Part shown: positions 54,154 through 62,456 of the stretch, in pieces
Position numbering within the stretch: the first letter of the stretch is position 1
Layout: every line of letters begins with the position of its first letter
NCBI GenBank assembly: GCA_021797555.1
Contig: JAJZZM010000004.1
Coordinates: 1-64,000 of the forward strand
Direction: 5' to 3'
DNA from: Thermoplasmata archaeon
GTDB lineage: Archaea; Thermoplasmatota; Thermoplasmata; Thermoplasmatales; Thermoplasmataceae
Length of the DNA: 64,000 bases
Translations under genes and position numbers: made by a program
Notes under the pieces: generated by a model
What the model was told of the DNA's origin: nothing
Seen by the model: only the letters and a program-made list of their open reading frames with translations
Database searches by the model: none

Positions 54154-55101
54154 TTATAAATTTTTACTTATATATTCTTTAATGGCATCTATTGCAATAT
54201 CATTTTCCTCTTTTTTGCCCACTGTAATCCTTGACCTATCCTTTAATAATGGTAATTTCCTTATTATTATATCATGCTTTTCCATATAACTGTATAAATC
54301 CTTTTTTAAAAATAAAAAATTTGCCTTGCTGTCATATGCTATTTCCTTTACTGCATTGTAAAACCTTTCCCTTTCATTTATTATATACTTTACATGTTCC
54401 TGAACAGTAGAATAATTATCTATCATTATTTCTGCAAGTTTTGCCGATAAAACATTCATATAAAATGGAGCCTGCAATTTTTTTATATTTGATATTACAT
54501 TTTTATTTGCTATGCCATAGCCTATTCTTAGGCCTGCCATGGAGAATGCCTTCGAAAATGTCCTTAGAATAATTAAATTATCATATTTATTTAATAAATC
54601 TGTATAATCTTCACCGGAAAATTCATAATATGCATTATCCAGTATTGTGGGTATGCCTAACTCAAGAATTTGCTCTACCTGTCCCATATCAATTAAATTA
54701 CCTGTGGGATTATTGGGAGAGCATATTATTATTAATTTTATATTATTTTTATTTATAATATTTTCAGTATCCAGTGAAAAGTCACTTTTTAATGGAACGT
54801 TAACTGTATTGTAACCATAGTTATTTGCATAAAAATTATACATCTCAAATGTAGGCGTGTTTATTAAAATATCTCCCTTAGCCTGATTTATAAGGATATT
54901 CAATAATTCATCACTGCCATTTCCAACTATGATATTTTCATCATTAAAACCTGAAAAATCACCTATTTTTTCTAATAATGATGGCAGGCCTTTTTCAGGA
55001 TACCTGTTTAAATTTGTTTTTTTAATATATTCCATAAATTCGTATTTCACATTTTCAGGTATATCGAATGCATTTTCATTTTTGTCTAAATATACAGTCA
55101 T
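54154..55101 (-). CDS. hisC: Histidinol-phosphate aminotransferase
   Basis: HisC transfers an amino group from glutamate to imidazole acetol-phosphate. The 315-residue fold-type I protein is short (usual about 350) but has the needed parts: NENAFDIP at the start, NGSDELLNIL, ICSPNNPTGN (PLP pocket), LDNAYYEF, and the PLP Lys in RTFSKAFSMAGLRIGYG. The other his genes are in the operon from 58887 on the opposite strand, so hisC is regulated separately. The gene's upstream sequence carries an inverted repeat. It converges on the M13 peptidase gene with no gap. Confidence 0.9.
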   Translation of the reverse strand: MTVYLDKNENAFDIPENVKYEFMEYIKKTNLNRYPEKGLPSLLEKIGDFSGFNDENIIVGNGSDELLNILINQAKGDILINTPTFEMYNFYANNYGYNTVNVPLKSDFSLDTENIINKNNIKLIIICSPNNPTGNLIDMGQVEQILELGIPTILDNAYYEFSGEDYTDLLNKYDNLIILRTFSKAFSMAGLRIGYGIANKNVISNIKKLQAPFYMNVLSAKLAEIMIDNYSTVQEHVKYIINERERFYNAVKEIAYDSKANFLFLKKDLYSYMEKHDIIIRKLPLLKDRSRITVGKKEENDIAIDAIKEYISKNL

Positions 55102-55104
55102 AAT

Positions 55105-55122
55105 TTGATATTTTTATATCAA
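55105..55122. promoter_or_regulatory. Inverted repeat next to the hisC start
   Basis: TTGATAT (55105-55111) and ATATCAA (55116-55122) are perfect inverted repeats with a four-base loop, 4-21 bases before the hisC ATG. An operator overlapping the start site is possible. No copy is seen upstream of hisZ. Confidence 0.3.
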
Positions 55123-55293
55123 TATTAAATTTAACTATGATAAAATATCAGTTTAATTAAAAGTCATTATTCTTTGGAGAATTATAAAATACAAATAACA
55201 AGATTAGTATTGTTATTAATATTTTGTAATGATTTTTAATATTAGCACTTCATCGTTTATAACTGATTTAATTGTATATCACAATGTAATGAA

Positions 55294-55407
55294 TTATAGC
55301 ATTAAATCTATGAAATTGGGATTCAGAGATATGCTTGCCACCATTCGAACTATTTCTGCATCATCTTCAACCAGTTTCCTGACCAATATATTAATTTTAT
55401 ATCGCCA
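55294..55407 (-). pseudogene. Short coding remnant
   Basis: The 37-codon open stretch ends with a normal stop (55294-55296) but begins directly after another stop at 55408-55410. The encoded helix-rich segment, with VRKLVEDDAEIVRMVA, could be the C-terminus of a lost DNA-binding or ATPase-type protein. The family is not recognised. A TTG within the stretch could start a tiny peptide, but I consider decay more likely. Confidence 0.3.
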
Positions 55408-55554
55408 TTATATTATTTTTCCATGTATAATAATATAATAATTAATATATAAATATTTACATTATATAATTATCAACACACAATATTATTACCATAAAAT
55501 TATAAACAAATATCAAAAACAAGAAAATTATAAATGTTGATTAAATTACCATGA

Positions 55555-56181
55555 ATGAATCCTGTAGATAAGGTAGTTCTAATTATAAACGGCGATGCTG
55601 GTTCTGGAAGTTATATTGCAGAGAATCTTGCAAAGAATGGTTGTAAGATTGCTCTAACATATAATAATAAAAGTATAGCAGAAAATATAAAGAAAAGAAT
55701 AGAAAAGGTAGAAGGCATAATTAATATATACAAAAATGATGATATTGAGGAAATTTTAAAGAATGTAAAGAATGATTTTGGTGTGGTCAATATATTAATA
55801 AACAATATATATGTCAGTGACGATAAGAATATTGATGAATTTTCATTGAATACTTTGAATGAATATGATATTTATTATAATTATTTAAAGGCAGCTGACA
55901 GGTTTTTATCCGGGATATTAATAAACATAGTTTACTCACCTTATGGCAATATGTATTATAAATCAATTAAAAAAATATTTAATAATATTGCAGAAAACAT
56001 AAAAAATGATAAATATAGAATAATTTCAATAAACGTTGATAAAATTGATGTAAAATTCATTGATGAATCAAGAATTCCGGATATGAAGGGAAAAATAACA
56101 TCAAATGACATTGCAAATGCAATAATATTTTCACTTGTAGAGGAAAACTTATCAAATAAAATAATAGATTTATCATTATAG
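55555..56181 (+). CDS. Short-chain dehydrogenase/reductase-like protein
   Basis: The 208-residue protein has an SDR Rossmann fold. NGDAGSGSYIAENLA takes the place of the T-G-x-x-x-G-x-G loop, NILINNIYVS the N-N-A-G position, and YYKSIKK offers a Tyr-x-x-x-Lys pair. Several positions are unusual: the loop begins with Asn-Gly-Asp and the catalytic Ser is not obvious, although a VYSP segment may supply it. It is shorter than typical SDRs (about 250). Substrate and activity are unknown. It is 47 bases upstream of the LutA/LutB-like pair and might work with it. Confidence 0.65.
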   Translation: MNPVDKVVLIINGDAGSGSYIAENLAKNGCKIALTYNNKSIAENIKKRIEKVEGIINIYKNDDIEEILKNVKNDFGVVNILINNIYVSDDKNIDEFSLNTLNEYDIYYNYLKAADRFLSGILINIVYSPYGNMYYKSIKKIFNNIAENIKNDKYRIISINVDKIDVKFIDESRIPDMKGKITSNDIANAIIFSLVEENLSNKIIDLSL

Positions 56182-56228
56182 ACATGTTTATAAATAAATT
56201 TATTAATAAATATACATTATAATTTATT

Positions 56229-57122
56229 ATGGATAATGATACTGTAAATAGAATTTCAAAAATGAAAAAAATGATTTTTAATAATTTAATGGAAAGTTAT
56301 ACACCTTTCCCAATGGATAAAAAATATTATTCATCGTGGACGGATAAATTGCCAAAAAATAAGGATACAATAATATACACATCATATATGTATCAGATTT
56401 CCGTTGTATTGAAAAGGTATGAAAAATTATTTCCTAAAATCTCAAATATTAATATGCCAAAAAGGTTAATGAATATATCAAAATTTCTTATAAAACCTGA
56501 TGAAAAGGAATTAAAAAGGTCATTTTCAATAATAAATAATATAAGTAATTTATTAAATAAAAACAATATAGATTTTGGATATTTATACGATGAAGAGCCT
56601 TATTCTGGTGCAATCCTGCTGGAATCGGGCTTTTTAAGTGAATTTAAGGAATATGGAAATAAACTTTATGAATTCTTTAAAAACAAGAATATAAAAAAAA
56701 TAATAACAATAGACCCACATACAACAAATGCATTAAAAAGGCTAAAAAAATTAATAAATTTTGATATTGATGTAAAAAATTATATCGAGTTAATAAACTT
56801 TAATGGCAGTGGAGAATATGTAATACATGATTCATGCTTATATTCAAGGGCAATGGGTATGTACGATACAATAAGGAATAAAATAAATAACTCCGGAATA
56901 AAAATTGATGAGGATTATTTAACAACAAGCAGGGATATGGGAACGTGCTGCGGCGGTCCATTATCACTTGTTTCTGCAAATGATAGCGATGAAATTGCAA
57001 AATTAAGATCCGAACAGTTATTGAAAATTAATGAAAATGTTCTGGTTATGTGCCCATTATGTTATCAGAATCTATCGCCGTATGTTGATAATATAAAGGA
57101 TTTAGCCGAGGTGGTATCATGA
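56229..57122 (+). CDS. LutA/GlpC-like CCG-domain iron-sulfur protein
   Basis: The 297-residue protein resembles the CCG-domain subunit of lactate- or glycolate-oxidising complexes. The second CCG region is complete: IHDSCLYSRA, GTCCGGP (about residue 238) and MCPLCYQNL (about 275). The first region keeps the shape (EEPYSGAILLESGFL; TIDPHTTNALKR) but has lost its Cys residues. At most one cluster of this type can therefore form. The gene ends 4 bases inside the next one, so the two proteins are made together. Whether lactate is the substrate is inference from family. Confidence 0.75.
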   Translation: MDNDTVNRISKMKKMIFNNLMESYTPFPMDKKYYSSWTDKLPKNKDTIIYTSYMYQISVVLKRYEKLFPKISNINMPKRLMNISKFLIKPDEKELKRSFSIINNISNLLNKNNIDFGYLYDEEPYSGAILLESGFLSEFKEYGNKLYEFFKNKNIKKIITIDPHTTNALKRLKKLINFDIDVKNYIELINFNGSGEYVIHDSCLYSRAMGMYDTIRNKINNSGIKIDEDYLTTSRDMGTCCGGPLSLVSANDSDEIAKLRSEQLLKINENVLVMCPLCYQNLSPYVDNIKDLAEVVS

Positions 57123-58252
57123 ATTATGAATGGAATGTTTCGATAAATAAGGCAATATTAAATAATGCACCTAAAGTAAATAAAATTTTAGAAGAGAATC
57201 CATACATAAGGGAAACGGCAAAGGAATTAAGGAATAAAAAATTAGATGTTTTAGATAATATTGATTTTTATATAAATAAAACTGAAGAAAGCGTTAAAAA
57301 AACTGGAGGCAATTTCCATTTTGCAAAAGATTCAAATGAGGCAATGGAAATAGTAAAAAATATAATAAAGGATAAAAAAAATATTGTTTTATCAAAATCA
57401 AATGTATTATATGAAATAAAATTAAGGGATGAATTATCAAAATTGGGCAAGGATGTCTGGGAAACCGATTTGGGTGAATATTTAGTCCAGATAAATAATG
57501 ATATGCCATCCCATTTAATTGCACCGGCAATACATTTATCAAAGGAAAAGGTATCTGAATTATTAAATAAAAATCTTGATAAAACAATAAATGAAAACAC
57601 ATCTGTGGAGGATATGGTTAGGGCAGTAAGAAAGTTTTTAATGGAAAAATACTTAGGATCGGAAGTTGGAATAACAGGAGCAAATGCAATAGCATCAGAT
57701 ACAGGTTCAGTTTTATTAATAGAGAATGAAGGAAATATCAGAATTGATACCGTACTCCCGGAAATACATATAGCCATTACCGGAATAGATAAAATAGTCC
57801 CAACATTGAAGGACGCATTCAATGAAGTTATTGTTCAGGCATCGTATGCAGGCTTTTATCCACCTACATATATCAATGTTACGTCTGGTCCAAGTGCAAC
57901 CGGGGACATCGAATTAAAAAAGGTTTCACCTGCAACAGGACCCAAGGAATTCCATTTGATATTAATAGACAATGGAAGAAAAGAGGCAATAAATTCCGAT
58001 TTAAAGGAATCATTACTTTGCATAAGATGTGGAAGATGCTATTTTTCATGCCCTGCATACAAATATTATGGCAAAGATTTTGGAGATCCCCCCTATACTG
58101 GGCCCACGGGAATTATGTGGTCTGCAATAACAGCAAAAAAATATGACAAATCATTATTATGCATGCATTCCGGTGGCTGCAGGGAAGTATGCCCCATGGA
58201 TATAAACATACCCGAAGAAATAGAAAGAATAAAATTCATGGAATTAAAATAA
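57119..58252 (+). CDS. LutB-like LUD domain iron-sulfur protein
   Basis: The 377-residue protein has a LUD domain (residues about 60-290, with GSVLLIENEGN and TYINVTSGPSATGDIE) followed by two iron-sulfur motifs. The first, CIRCGRCYFSCPAY, is a complete 4Fe-4S motif. The second, CMHSGGCREVCPMDI, has Ser where the second Cys of the usual C-x2-C-x2-C-x3-C-P belongs. LutB normally works with LutA and LutC in L-lactate oxidation. Here the LutA-like gene is directly upstream and no separate lutC is present. The protein probably passes electrons in a membrane-linked dehydrogenase. Confidence 0.78.
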   Translation: MNYEWNVSINKAILNNAPKVNKILEENPYIRETAKELRNKKLDVLDNIDFYINKTEESVKKTGGNFHFAKDSNEAMEIVKNIIKDKKNIVLSKSNVLYEIKLRDELSKLGKDVWETDLGEYLVQINNDMPSHLIAPAIHLSKEKVSELLNKNLDKTINENTSVEDMVRAVRKFLMEKYLGSEVGITGANAIASDTGSVLLIENEGNIRIDTVLPEIHIAITGIDKIVPTLKDAFNEVIVQASYAGFYPPTYINVTSGPSATGDIELKKVSPATGPKEFHLILIDNGRKEAINSDLKESLLCIRCGRCYFSCPAYKYYGKDFGDPPYTGPTGIMWSAITAKKYDKSLLCMHSGGCREVCPMDINIPEEIERIKFMELK

Positions 58253-58292
58253 TTTATAGATATGTTTATATGAACTTATAAATTTCTTATCT

Positions 58293-58694
58293 ATGGATAA
58301 CATGAATTCATTTGAGGAAAATGCAAATAAAAAATATAAAGGCTTAGAAGAAGATATGCCTGCTGGAAGCATTGAAATTTTATCACCAGAAATAATAGAT
58401 ATTATAATACATAATATAAAAATGAAAAAATCTGTTGATTATACTGCCAATAATGTAACATACAATGCAACTTTCAGTACATACACAAAACTTGATAAGG
58501 ATGGGATGGTTGGAGTGTATGAGGGTGCACCCGACAGTGATTTCCGTGAAATTAAATTAATAGTTACAGGTTTCCATAGAAAATGGGACACCGAGGTAAC
58601 GTTTTCACATGAACACATATCTGTAATGCCTGACCGTGAATTAAAGCATTTAATAAATTTTCAGAGGGCAATTTTAAAAACTGGCAAATTATAA
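58293..58694 (+). CDS. Hypothetical protein
   Basis: I do not recognise this 133-residue protein. It begins with a charged helix (MNSFEENANKKYKGLEED), then an acidic-to-basic segment with IEILSPEIIDIIIHNIK, a beta region with NNVTYNATFSTY, and an end rich in His/Arg (TGFHRKWDTEVTFSHEHI). No signal or membrane segment is seen. It lies between the LutB-like gene and the his operon and is 40 bases from the former, so it may be part of that transcript. Confidence 0.6.
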   Translation: MDNMNSFEENANKKYKGLEEDMPAGSIEILSPEIIDIIIHNIKMKKSVDYTANNVTYNATFSTYTKLDKDGMVGVYEGAPDSDFREIKLIVTGFHRKWDTEVTFSHEHISVMPDRELKHLINFQRAILKTGKL

Positions 58695-58730
58695 TATTTT
58701 TTATTTATAATATTAAAATTGATAATAAGT

Positions 58731-58752
58731 ATTAAATATAATATTTAAATAG
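58731..58752 (+). promoter_or_regulatory. Probable his operon promoter (TATA-like)
   Basis: ATTAAATATAATATTTAAAT contains TATA-like octamers centred about 23-27 bases before the ATG at 58760. In this genome such a distance is usual for leaderless starts, so transcription probably begins at or close to 58760. This leaves about 127 bases before the likely hisZ start, an unusually long leader. Confidence 0.5.
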
Positions 58753-58759
58753 CTTTTAT

Positions 58760-58924
58760 ATGGCAAAAATGGTGTATATAAAAAATATCGTCAGCAAAGG
58801 AGTTTTTTCAGTATTAAATATACATCATCATAGAGATATAACATGTTTCAGTTATAGCAATGCCAGCAAGTATTCTTTACTGAAACGTGGTTATATTGAA
58901 GTTTATAGATCCCTTATTAAGTGA
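58760..58924 (+). CDS. Leader ORF of the his operon with three consecutive His codons
   Basis: The ATG at 58760 opens a 54-codon frame (MAKMVYIKNIVSKG...) ending at TGA 58922-58924. Codons 22-24 (58823-58831) are all CAT, so the peptide reads L-N-I-H-H-H-R-D. It is out of frame with hisZ and overlaps its first 38 bases. The peptide is not part of hisZ, since that frame has its own complete N-terminus. His-rich leader peptides control the his operon of enteric bacteria, and I infer an analogous sensor here. No protein function is apparent, and the frame could be fortuitous. Another ATG in frame lies at 58769. Confidence 0.5.
   Translation: MAKMVYIKNIVSKGVFSVLNIHHHRDITCFSYSNASKYSLLKRGYIEVYRSLIK
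58842..58889 (+). promoter_or_regulatory. Hairpin covering the hisZ start
   Basis: CATGTTTCAGT (58842-58852) pairs with ACTGAAACGTG (58879-58889), giving eleven base pairs with one G-T wobble and a 26-base loop. The 3' arm includes GTG 58887-58889, the likely start of hisZ. The 5' arm begins eleven bases after the His triplet, within the footprint of a ribosome stalled there. No T-run follows, so a bacterial type terminator is unlikely; control of translation initiation fits better. Confidence 0.5.
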
Positions 58925-59645
58925 AATATCTAAAATTATAAGGAATTCTTTCGATACTTGTAATTACATTGAAATATTCCCACAGATAATTAACAGTGGC
59001 AAACTGAATGGCCTAAAATTTGTTTATAACAATTGTATATACACAGTAGCCCCGGACATAACATTGAGGCTTTTAAATACAAATAAAAAATATTTTGCAA
59101 ATAATCCAAGAATATATTATATTTCAGGTTCTGTGGACCCGTACCTGGGTGAAACATTAAAGGCAGGCCTGGAATTAATAAATGATGATGAATTCAATTC
59201 AAATATTGAAATAATAAAAATTGCAATGAAAACACTTAAGGAATTATCTATAAATAATTATAAAATTGATATTAGCTTATCATATCTCTATAAAAAATAC
59301 AGTAAAACAAGGGATTATATTAAAAAAATGGATTATAATGGCACTGGAAATATAGATAGCAAAGAGGCAATTATTGATTTAATAGATACCGGGATAAGCA
59401 AAAACAACATAGAATTCCTAAATAAAATTTTAAAAACAGTAAATGATGAAAGAATTAACATAGATTTCGGCACTGTAAGGTATTTTAATTATTATGATGG
59501 CTTAATTTTTGAAATTTATAATAATAATAGATTTATAGCCGGCGGCGGAAATTATAAAATAAAAAGAATGAACGCATGTGGTTTTTCATTTAATGTTGAC
59601 AGCATTTATAATATTACAAAGGAAAATTTAAAGGTGAAAAAATGA
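58887..59645 (+). CDS. hisZ: ATP phosphoribosyltransferase regulatory subunit HisZ
   Basis: HisZ is a histidyl-tRNA synthetase paralogue without charging activity that forms the active enzyme with the short HisG. The 252-residue protein has a class II fold: motif 1 RNSFDTCNYIEIFPQ, motif 2-like SGSVDPYLGETLKAGLELI, and motif 3-like region YYDGLIFEI...GGGNYK...ACGFSFNVDS, with the His A motifs degenerate. It is shorter than most HisZ. The start may be GTG 58887 or TTG 58896. It overlaps hisG by 4 bases. The leader ORF and hairpin upstream probably control it. Confidence 0.85.
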   Translation: MVILKFIDPLLSEISKIIRNSFDTCNYIEIFPQIINSGKLNGLKFVYNNCIYTVAPDITLRLLNTNKKYFANNPRIYYISGSVDPYLGETLKAGLELINDDEFNSNIEIIKIAMKTLKELSINNYKIDISLSYLYKKYSKTRDYIKKMDYNGTGNIDSKEAIIDLIDTGISKNNIEFLNKILKTVNDERINIDFGTVRYFNYYDGLIFEIYNNNRFIAGGGNYKIKRMNACGFSFNVDSIYNITKENLKVKK

Positions 59646-60250
59646 AATTTGCAATACCCAGGGGCAGATTAATGGAATGCTCAATAAATTTATTAAATAA
59701 AGCAGGGATAAACACAAATATAAACGATGAAAGAAAACTAGTTTTTTATTCAGATAAAGATATAATAATGTTTCCAAAACCCATGGATATACCTGCATAT
59801 GTTGAACATAACGCTGATATAGGGATATGTGGGTCCGATGTTTTATTAGAGAATAAAAATTATGTATTCTCTCCATTGAAGCTAAATTTCGGAAAATGCA
59901 GGTTAAGCATTATATCAAACAAAAAATATAAAATCAGGGATTTATACGATTTAAAAATTGCAACAAGGCATCCGGAAATAACATATAATTACTTCAGAAA
60001 ATTAGGAATTAATGTTAACATAATAAAACTAAATGGTTCATTGGAACTTGCACCATTAACAGGCATTGCGGATGCGATAGTTGACATTATTGAAACCGGA
60101 GAAACTTTAAGGAAAAATAATTTAATAGAAATTAAAAAAATAATGGATATTTCTGCTGTTTTAATAGTGAACAGGATATCCATGAAAACAAAATATAATG
60201 AAATAAATAATTTTATTGACAATATAAAAGGTGTTTTATATGAATATTGA
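59642..60250 (+). CDS. hisG: ATP phosphoribosyltransferase, short form
   Basis: HisG joins ATP and PRPP in the first step of histidine synthesis. The 202-residue protein is the short form, lacking the C-terminal regulatory domain, which agrees with the presence of hisZ. It begins [18 protein letters not shown] and has [27 protein letters not shown] and [17 protein letters not shown], the PRPP-binding segment. The ATG lies inside the hisZ stop (ATGA), and the 3' end overlaps hisD by 20 bases, so translation is coupled. Feedback by histidine would act through HisZ. Confidence 0.95.
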   Translation: MKFAIPRGRLMECSINLLNKAGINTNINDERKLVFYSDKDIIMFPKPMDIPAYVEHNADIGICGSDVLLENKNYVFSPLKLNFGKCRLSIISNKKYKIRDLYDLKIATRHPEITYNYFRKLGINVNIIKLNGSLELAPLTGIADAIVDIIETGETLRKNNLIEIKKIMDISAVLIVNRISMKTKYNEINNFIDNIKGVLYEY

Positions 60251-61385
60251 AAGTTATGTAAGCAATATATTAAACAATATAAAAAATGGTAAAGAGGATG
60301 CATTAAAGAAATATTCAGATCAATTCGACAATTACTCCGGAGACTTTGCTGTAACGCCGGAAGAATTCAAAGAGGCAGAAAAATTAATAACCGAATATGA
60401 TAAAAATATTATAAAAAGGACATATGATAGAATATACAACAATCATTTAATACAGAAGAATATGGATAAATTCAGGTTTTATAATGGTTCAATTTATGGG
60501 ATAATATATAAGCCAATAGAAAGGATCGGTATGTATATCCCGGGAAAGAAGCCCCTGCCATCAACAGTAATGATGATCGGCGCACCTGCAAAAATAGCAG
60601 GCGTAAATGATATAATAATAACTGTGGCACCTGACAGTGATGGAAAAATTAATCCATATGTTTTATACATAGCTAAATTTTTAGGTATAAAGGAGGTATA
60701 TAAACTGGGGGGCATACAGGCAATAGCAGCAATGGCATATGGCATATTCATGAAAAAGGTTGATAAAATCTATGGTCCCGGAAATATATATGTTAATGAG
60801 GCAAAAAGGCAGGTTTATGGCATTACCGGAATAGATGGATTATATGGCCCATCTGAAATATGTGTAATTTCAGATGAAAGGTCAAAAAATGAATATATAA
60901 TTTCTGATTTAGATTCACAGTTAGAACATGGGGAAACATCAAAGGCATGGCTATTAACCACAGATAAAAATATAAAAAATAAAATTTATAATAAAAACGT
61001 TGAAATTTATACATTTGATAATGTGGATTCATTAATAGAAAAAGTTAATGAAATAGCGCCTGAGCATTTGGAAATATTATGCAAGGAACCACTGAGCCTA
61101 TTAAACAAAATAAAAAATGCCGGTGCGGTTTACATTGGGGATTATACTCCTGTGCCTGCAGGGGATTACTTCATTGGAGTTAACCATTTATTGCCAACAG
61201 GAAAAACATCAAGATTTTCATCTGTGCTGACTGTCGATGATTTTATGAAAAAAACATCATTTGCATATACATCAAGGGAGGACTTTATCTCTGATTCATA
61301 TTTGGGCATAAGGTTGGCCGAAATAGAAAATATGGATTTACATAAAAAATCAATGGAGGCAAGAAATGATAAGGAATACCAGTGA
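60231..61385 (+). CDS. hisD: Histidinol dehydrogenase
   Basis: HisD carries out the last two steps, oxidation of histidinol to histidine. The 384-residue protein is shorter than usual (about 430) but complete in key residues: [47 protein letters not shown] (zinc ligands Gln and His), APEHLEIL (catalytic Glu-His), [14 protein letters not shown] (Asp ligand) and [11 protein letters not shown] (last His). It overlaps hisG and hisB by 20 bases each. Oxidation uses NAD. Confidence 0.95.
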   Translation: MFYMNIESYVSNILNNIKNGKEDALKKYSDQFDNYSGDFAVTPEEFKEAEKLITEYDKNIIKRTYDRIYNNHLIQKNMDKFRFYNGSIYGIIYKPIERIGMYIPGKKPLPSTVMMIGAPAKIAGVNDIIITVAPDSDGKINPYVLYIAKFLGIKEVYKLGGIQAIAAMAYGIFMKKVDKIYGPGNIYVNEAKRQVYGITGIDGLYGPSEICVISDERSKNEYIISDLDSQLEHGETSKAWLLTTDKNIKNKIYNKNVEIYTFDNVDSLIEKVNEIAPEHLEILCKEPLSLLNKIKNAGAVYIGDYTPVPAGDYFIGVNHLLPTGKTSRFSSVLTVDDFMKKTSFAYTSREDFISDSYLGIRLAEIENMDLHKKSMEARNDKEYQ

Positions 61386-61890
61386 AACAAGAATAGAGGT
61401 TAGAATGGGTAATAATATAAATTATATAAATACGGGTGATAAAATATTGGACCATATGATGAAAACATTATTTTTCTATATGAATAAAAATGTTTATATT
61501 AATGCAGAATACGACTTAAGGCACCATCTATGGGAGGATTTAGGCATAACCATTGGTTTGGAAATTAAAAACAATATCAAAAACATAAAAAGATTCGGGT
61601 CATCAATGATGCCCATGGATGATTCATTAATATTATTATCCCTGGATATATCAAGGCCATATATTAATTTCAGTGTTAATTATAATAATTCGGAGGGCTT
61701 TGAACTGAATTTACTGTATGAATTTTTATGGGCATTGTCAAGAACGTTGTCCATGACACTGCATGTTATAAAATTGAATGGAAATGACCCGCACCATATA
61801 ACTGAGGATGTTTTTAAAAATTTAGGAAATGCGCTGAAAATTGCATTAGAAAATTCCGATAGAATTGAAAGTACAAAGGGGATATTATGA
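61366..61890 (+). CDS. hisB: Imidazoleglycerol-phosphate dehydratase with altered metal sites
   Basis: HisB dehydrates imidazoleglycerol phosphate and normally binds two Mn ions. The 174-residue single-domain protein has GDKILDHMM at the start, then [12 protein letters not shown] and [15 protein letters not shown], in family order, with no fused phosphatase. Two normal His ligands differ: the one after the D-H-M strand (H in I-A-T-H) is Tyr (LFFYMNKN), and the one in I-E-H-F-F is Glu (LLYEFL). The segment before HHLWED is also shorter than in E. coli. Its place within the operon leaves no doubt of the pathway. It overlaps hisH by 4 bases. Confidence 0.9.
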   Translation: MIRNTSETRIEVRMGNNINYINTGDKILDHMMKTLFFYMNKNVYINAEYDLRHHLWEDLGITIGLEIKNNIKNIKRFGSSMMPMDDSLILLSLDISRPYINFSVNYNNSEGFELNLLYEFLWALSRTLSMTLHVIKLNGNDPHHITEDVFKNLGNALKIALENSDRIESTKGIL

Positions 61891-62456
61891 TATCAATAAT
61901 AGATATAAAAACTGGAAATGTTTCAAACATAAATAAAGTATTAAACGGAGTTGTTACATTAGACCCTTACACAATAGAAAAATCTGATAAAATTGTTTTC
62001 CCTGGTGTGGGTTCATTTGATTATGTAAATTCTATAATAATGCCGGTAAAAAATATAATATTAAATAAAATAAATGATGGTACCCCATATTTAGGAATAT
62101 GCCTGGGTTTGGAAATATTATTTGAAGGTTCTGAAGAAGGTGTTTCAGAGGGGTTAAAAATATTTACCGGTAAAATAAAAAAGTTTGATAATGCAAAAAA
62201 AGTGCATATGGGCTGGAATACTATTGATATAACAAATAATACATTGCTATTTAATAATATAACAAATAATTCATATTTCTATTTCATGCATTCATATTAT
62301 AATGAAATTAATGATAATACAGTGGCAGAAACTGAGTTCACTGTAAAATTCTCATCAGCAATAAATAAGGATAATGTTTATGCCGTTCAGTTCCATCCCG
62401 AGAAATCAGGAGAAAATGGGATAAGATTGTTAAAAAATTTCAGGGATTTAATATGA
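61887..62456 (+). CDS. hisH: Imidazole glycerol phosphate synthase, glutaminase subunit
   Basis: HisH releases ammonia from glutamine for HisF. The 189-residue class I amidotransferase has FPGVGSFDYV, the Cys nucleophile in YLGICLGLEIL, and the His/Glu pair in QFHPEKSGENG, all in place. The ATG overlaps hisB by 4 bases and the stop overlaps hisA by 4. The partner HisF is encoded two genes downstream, which is the common order H-A-F. Confidence 0.95.
   Translation: MISIIDIKTGNVSNINKVLNGVVTLDPYTIEKSDKIVFPGVGSFDYVNSIIMPVKNIILNKINDGTPYLGICLGLEILFEGSEEGVSEGLKIFTGKIKKFDNAKKVHMGWNTIDITNNTLLFNNITNNSYFYFMHSYYNEINDNTVAETEFTVKFSSAINKDNVYAVQFHPEKSGENGIRLLKNFRDLI

Larger units (their letters stand above)
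55102..55554. other. Intergenic region of about 450 bases with a possible gene fragment
   Basis: The part next to hisC should hold its promoter. In 55294-55407 the minus strand has 37 open codons without a start, bounded by stops, that read like real protein (for example NILVRKLVEDDAEIVRMVAS). The local composition is less A/T-rich, which suggests a remnant of a former gene. The rest, 55411-55554, is A/T-rich with TATA-like sequences for the SDR gene. Nothing else is recognised. Confidence 0.45.

Noticed and set aside
55229-55438. Plus-strand frame of 69 codons
   Set aside because: The opposite strand of the same stretch reads more like protein, and this frame has a Ser/Ile-rich, unstructured composition typical of antisense reading.
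58842-58889. Rho-independent terminator before hisZ
   Set aside because: The stem is not followed by a T-run, and archaea do not use this terminator type in the bacterial way.
58760-58924. Frameshifted N-terminus of hisZ
   Set aside because: The hisZ frame already contains the complete motif 1 region at its start, so the upstream frame is not its missing part.
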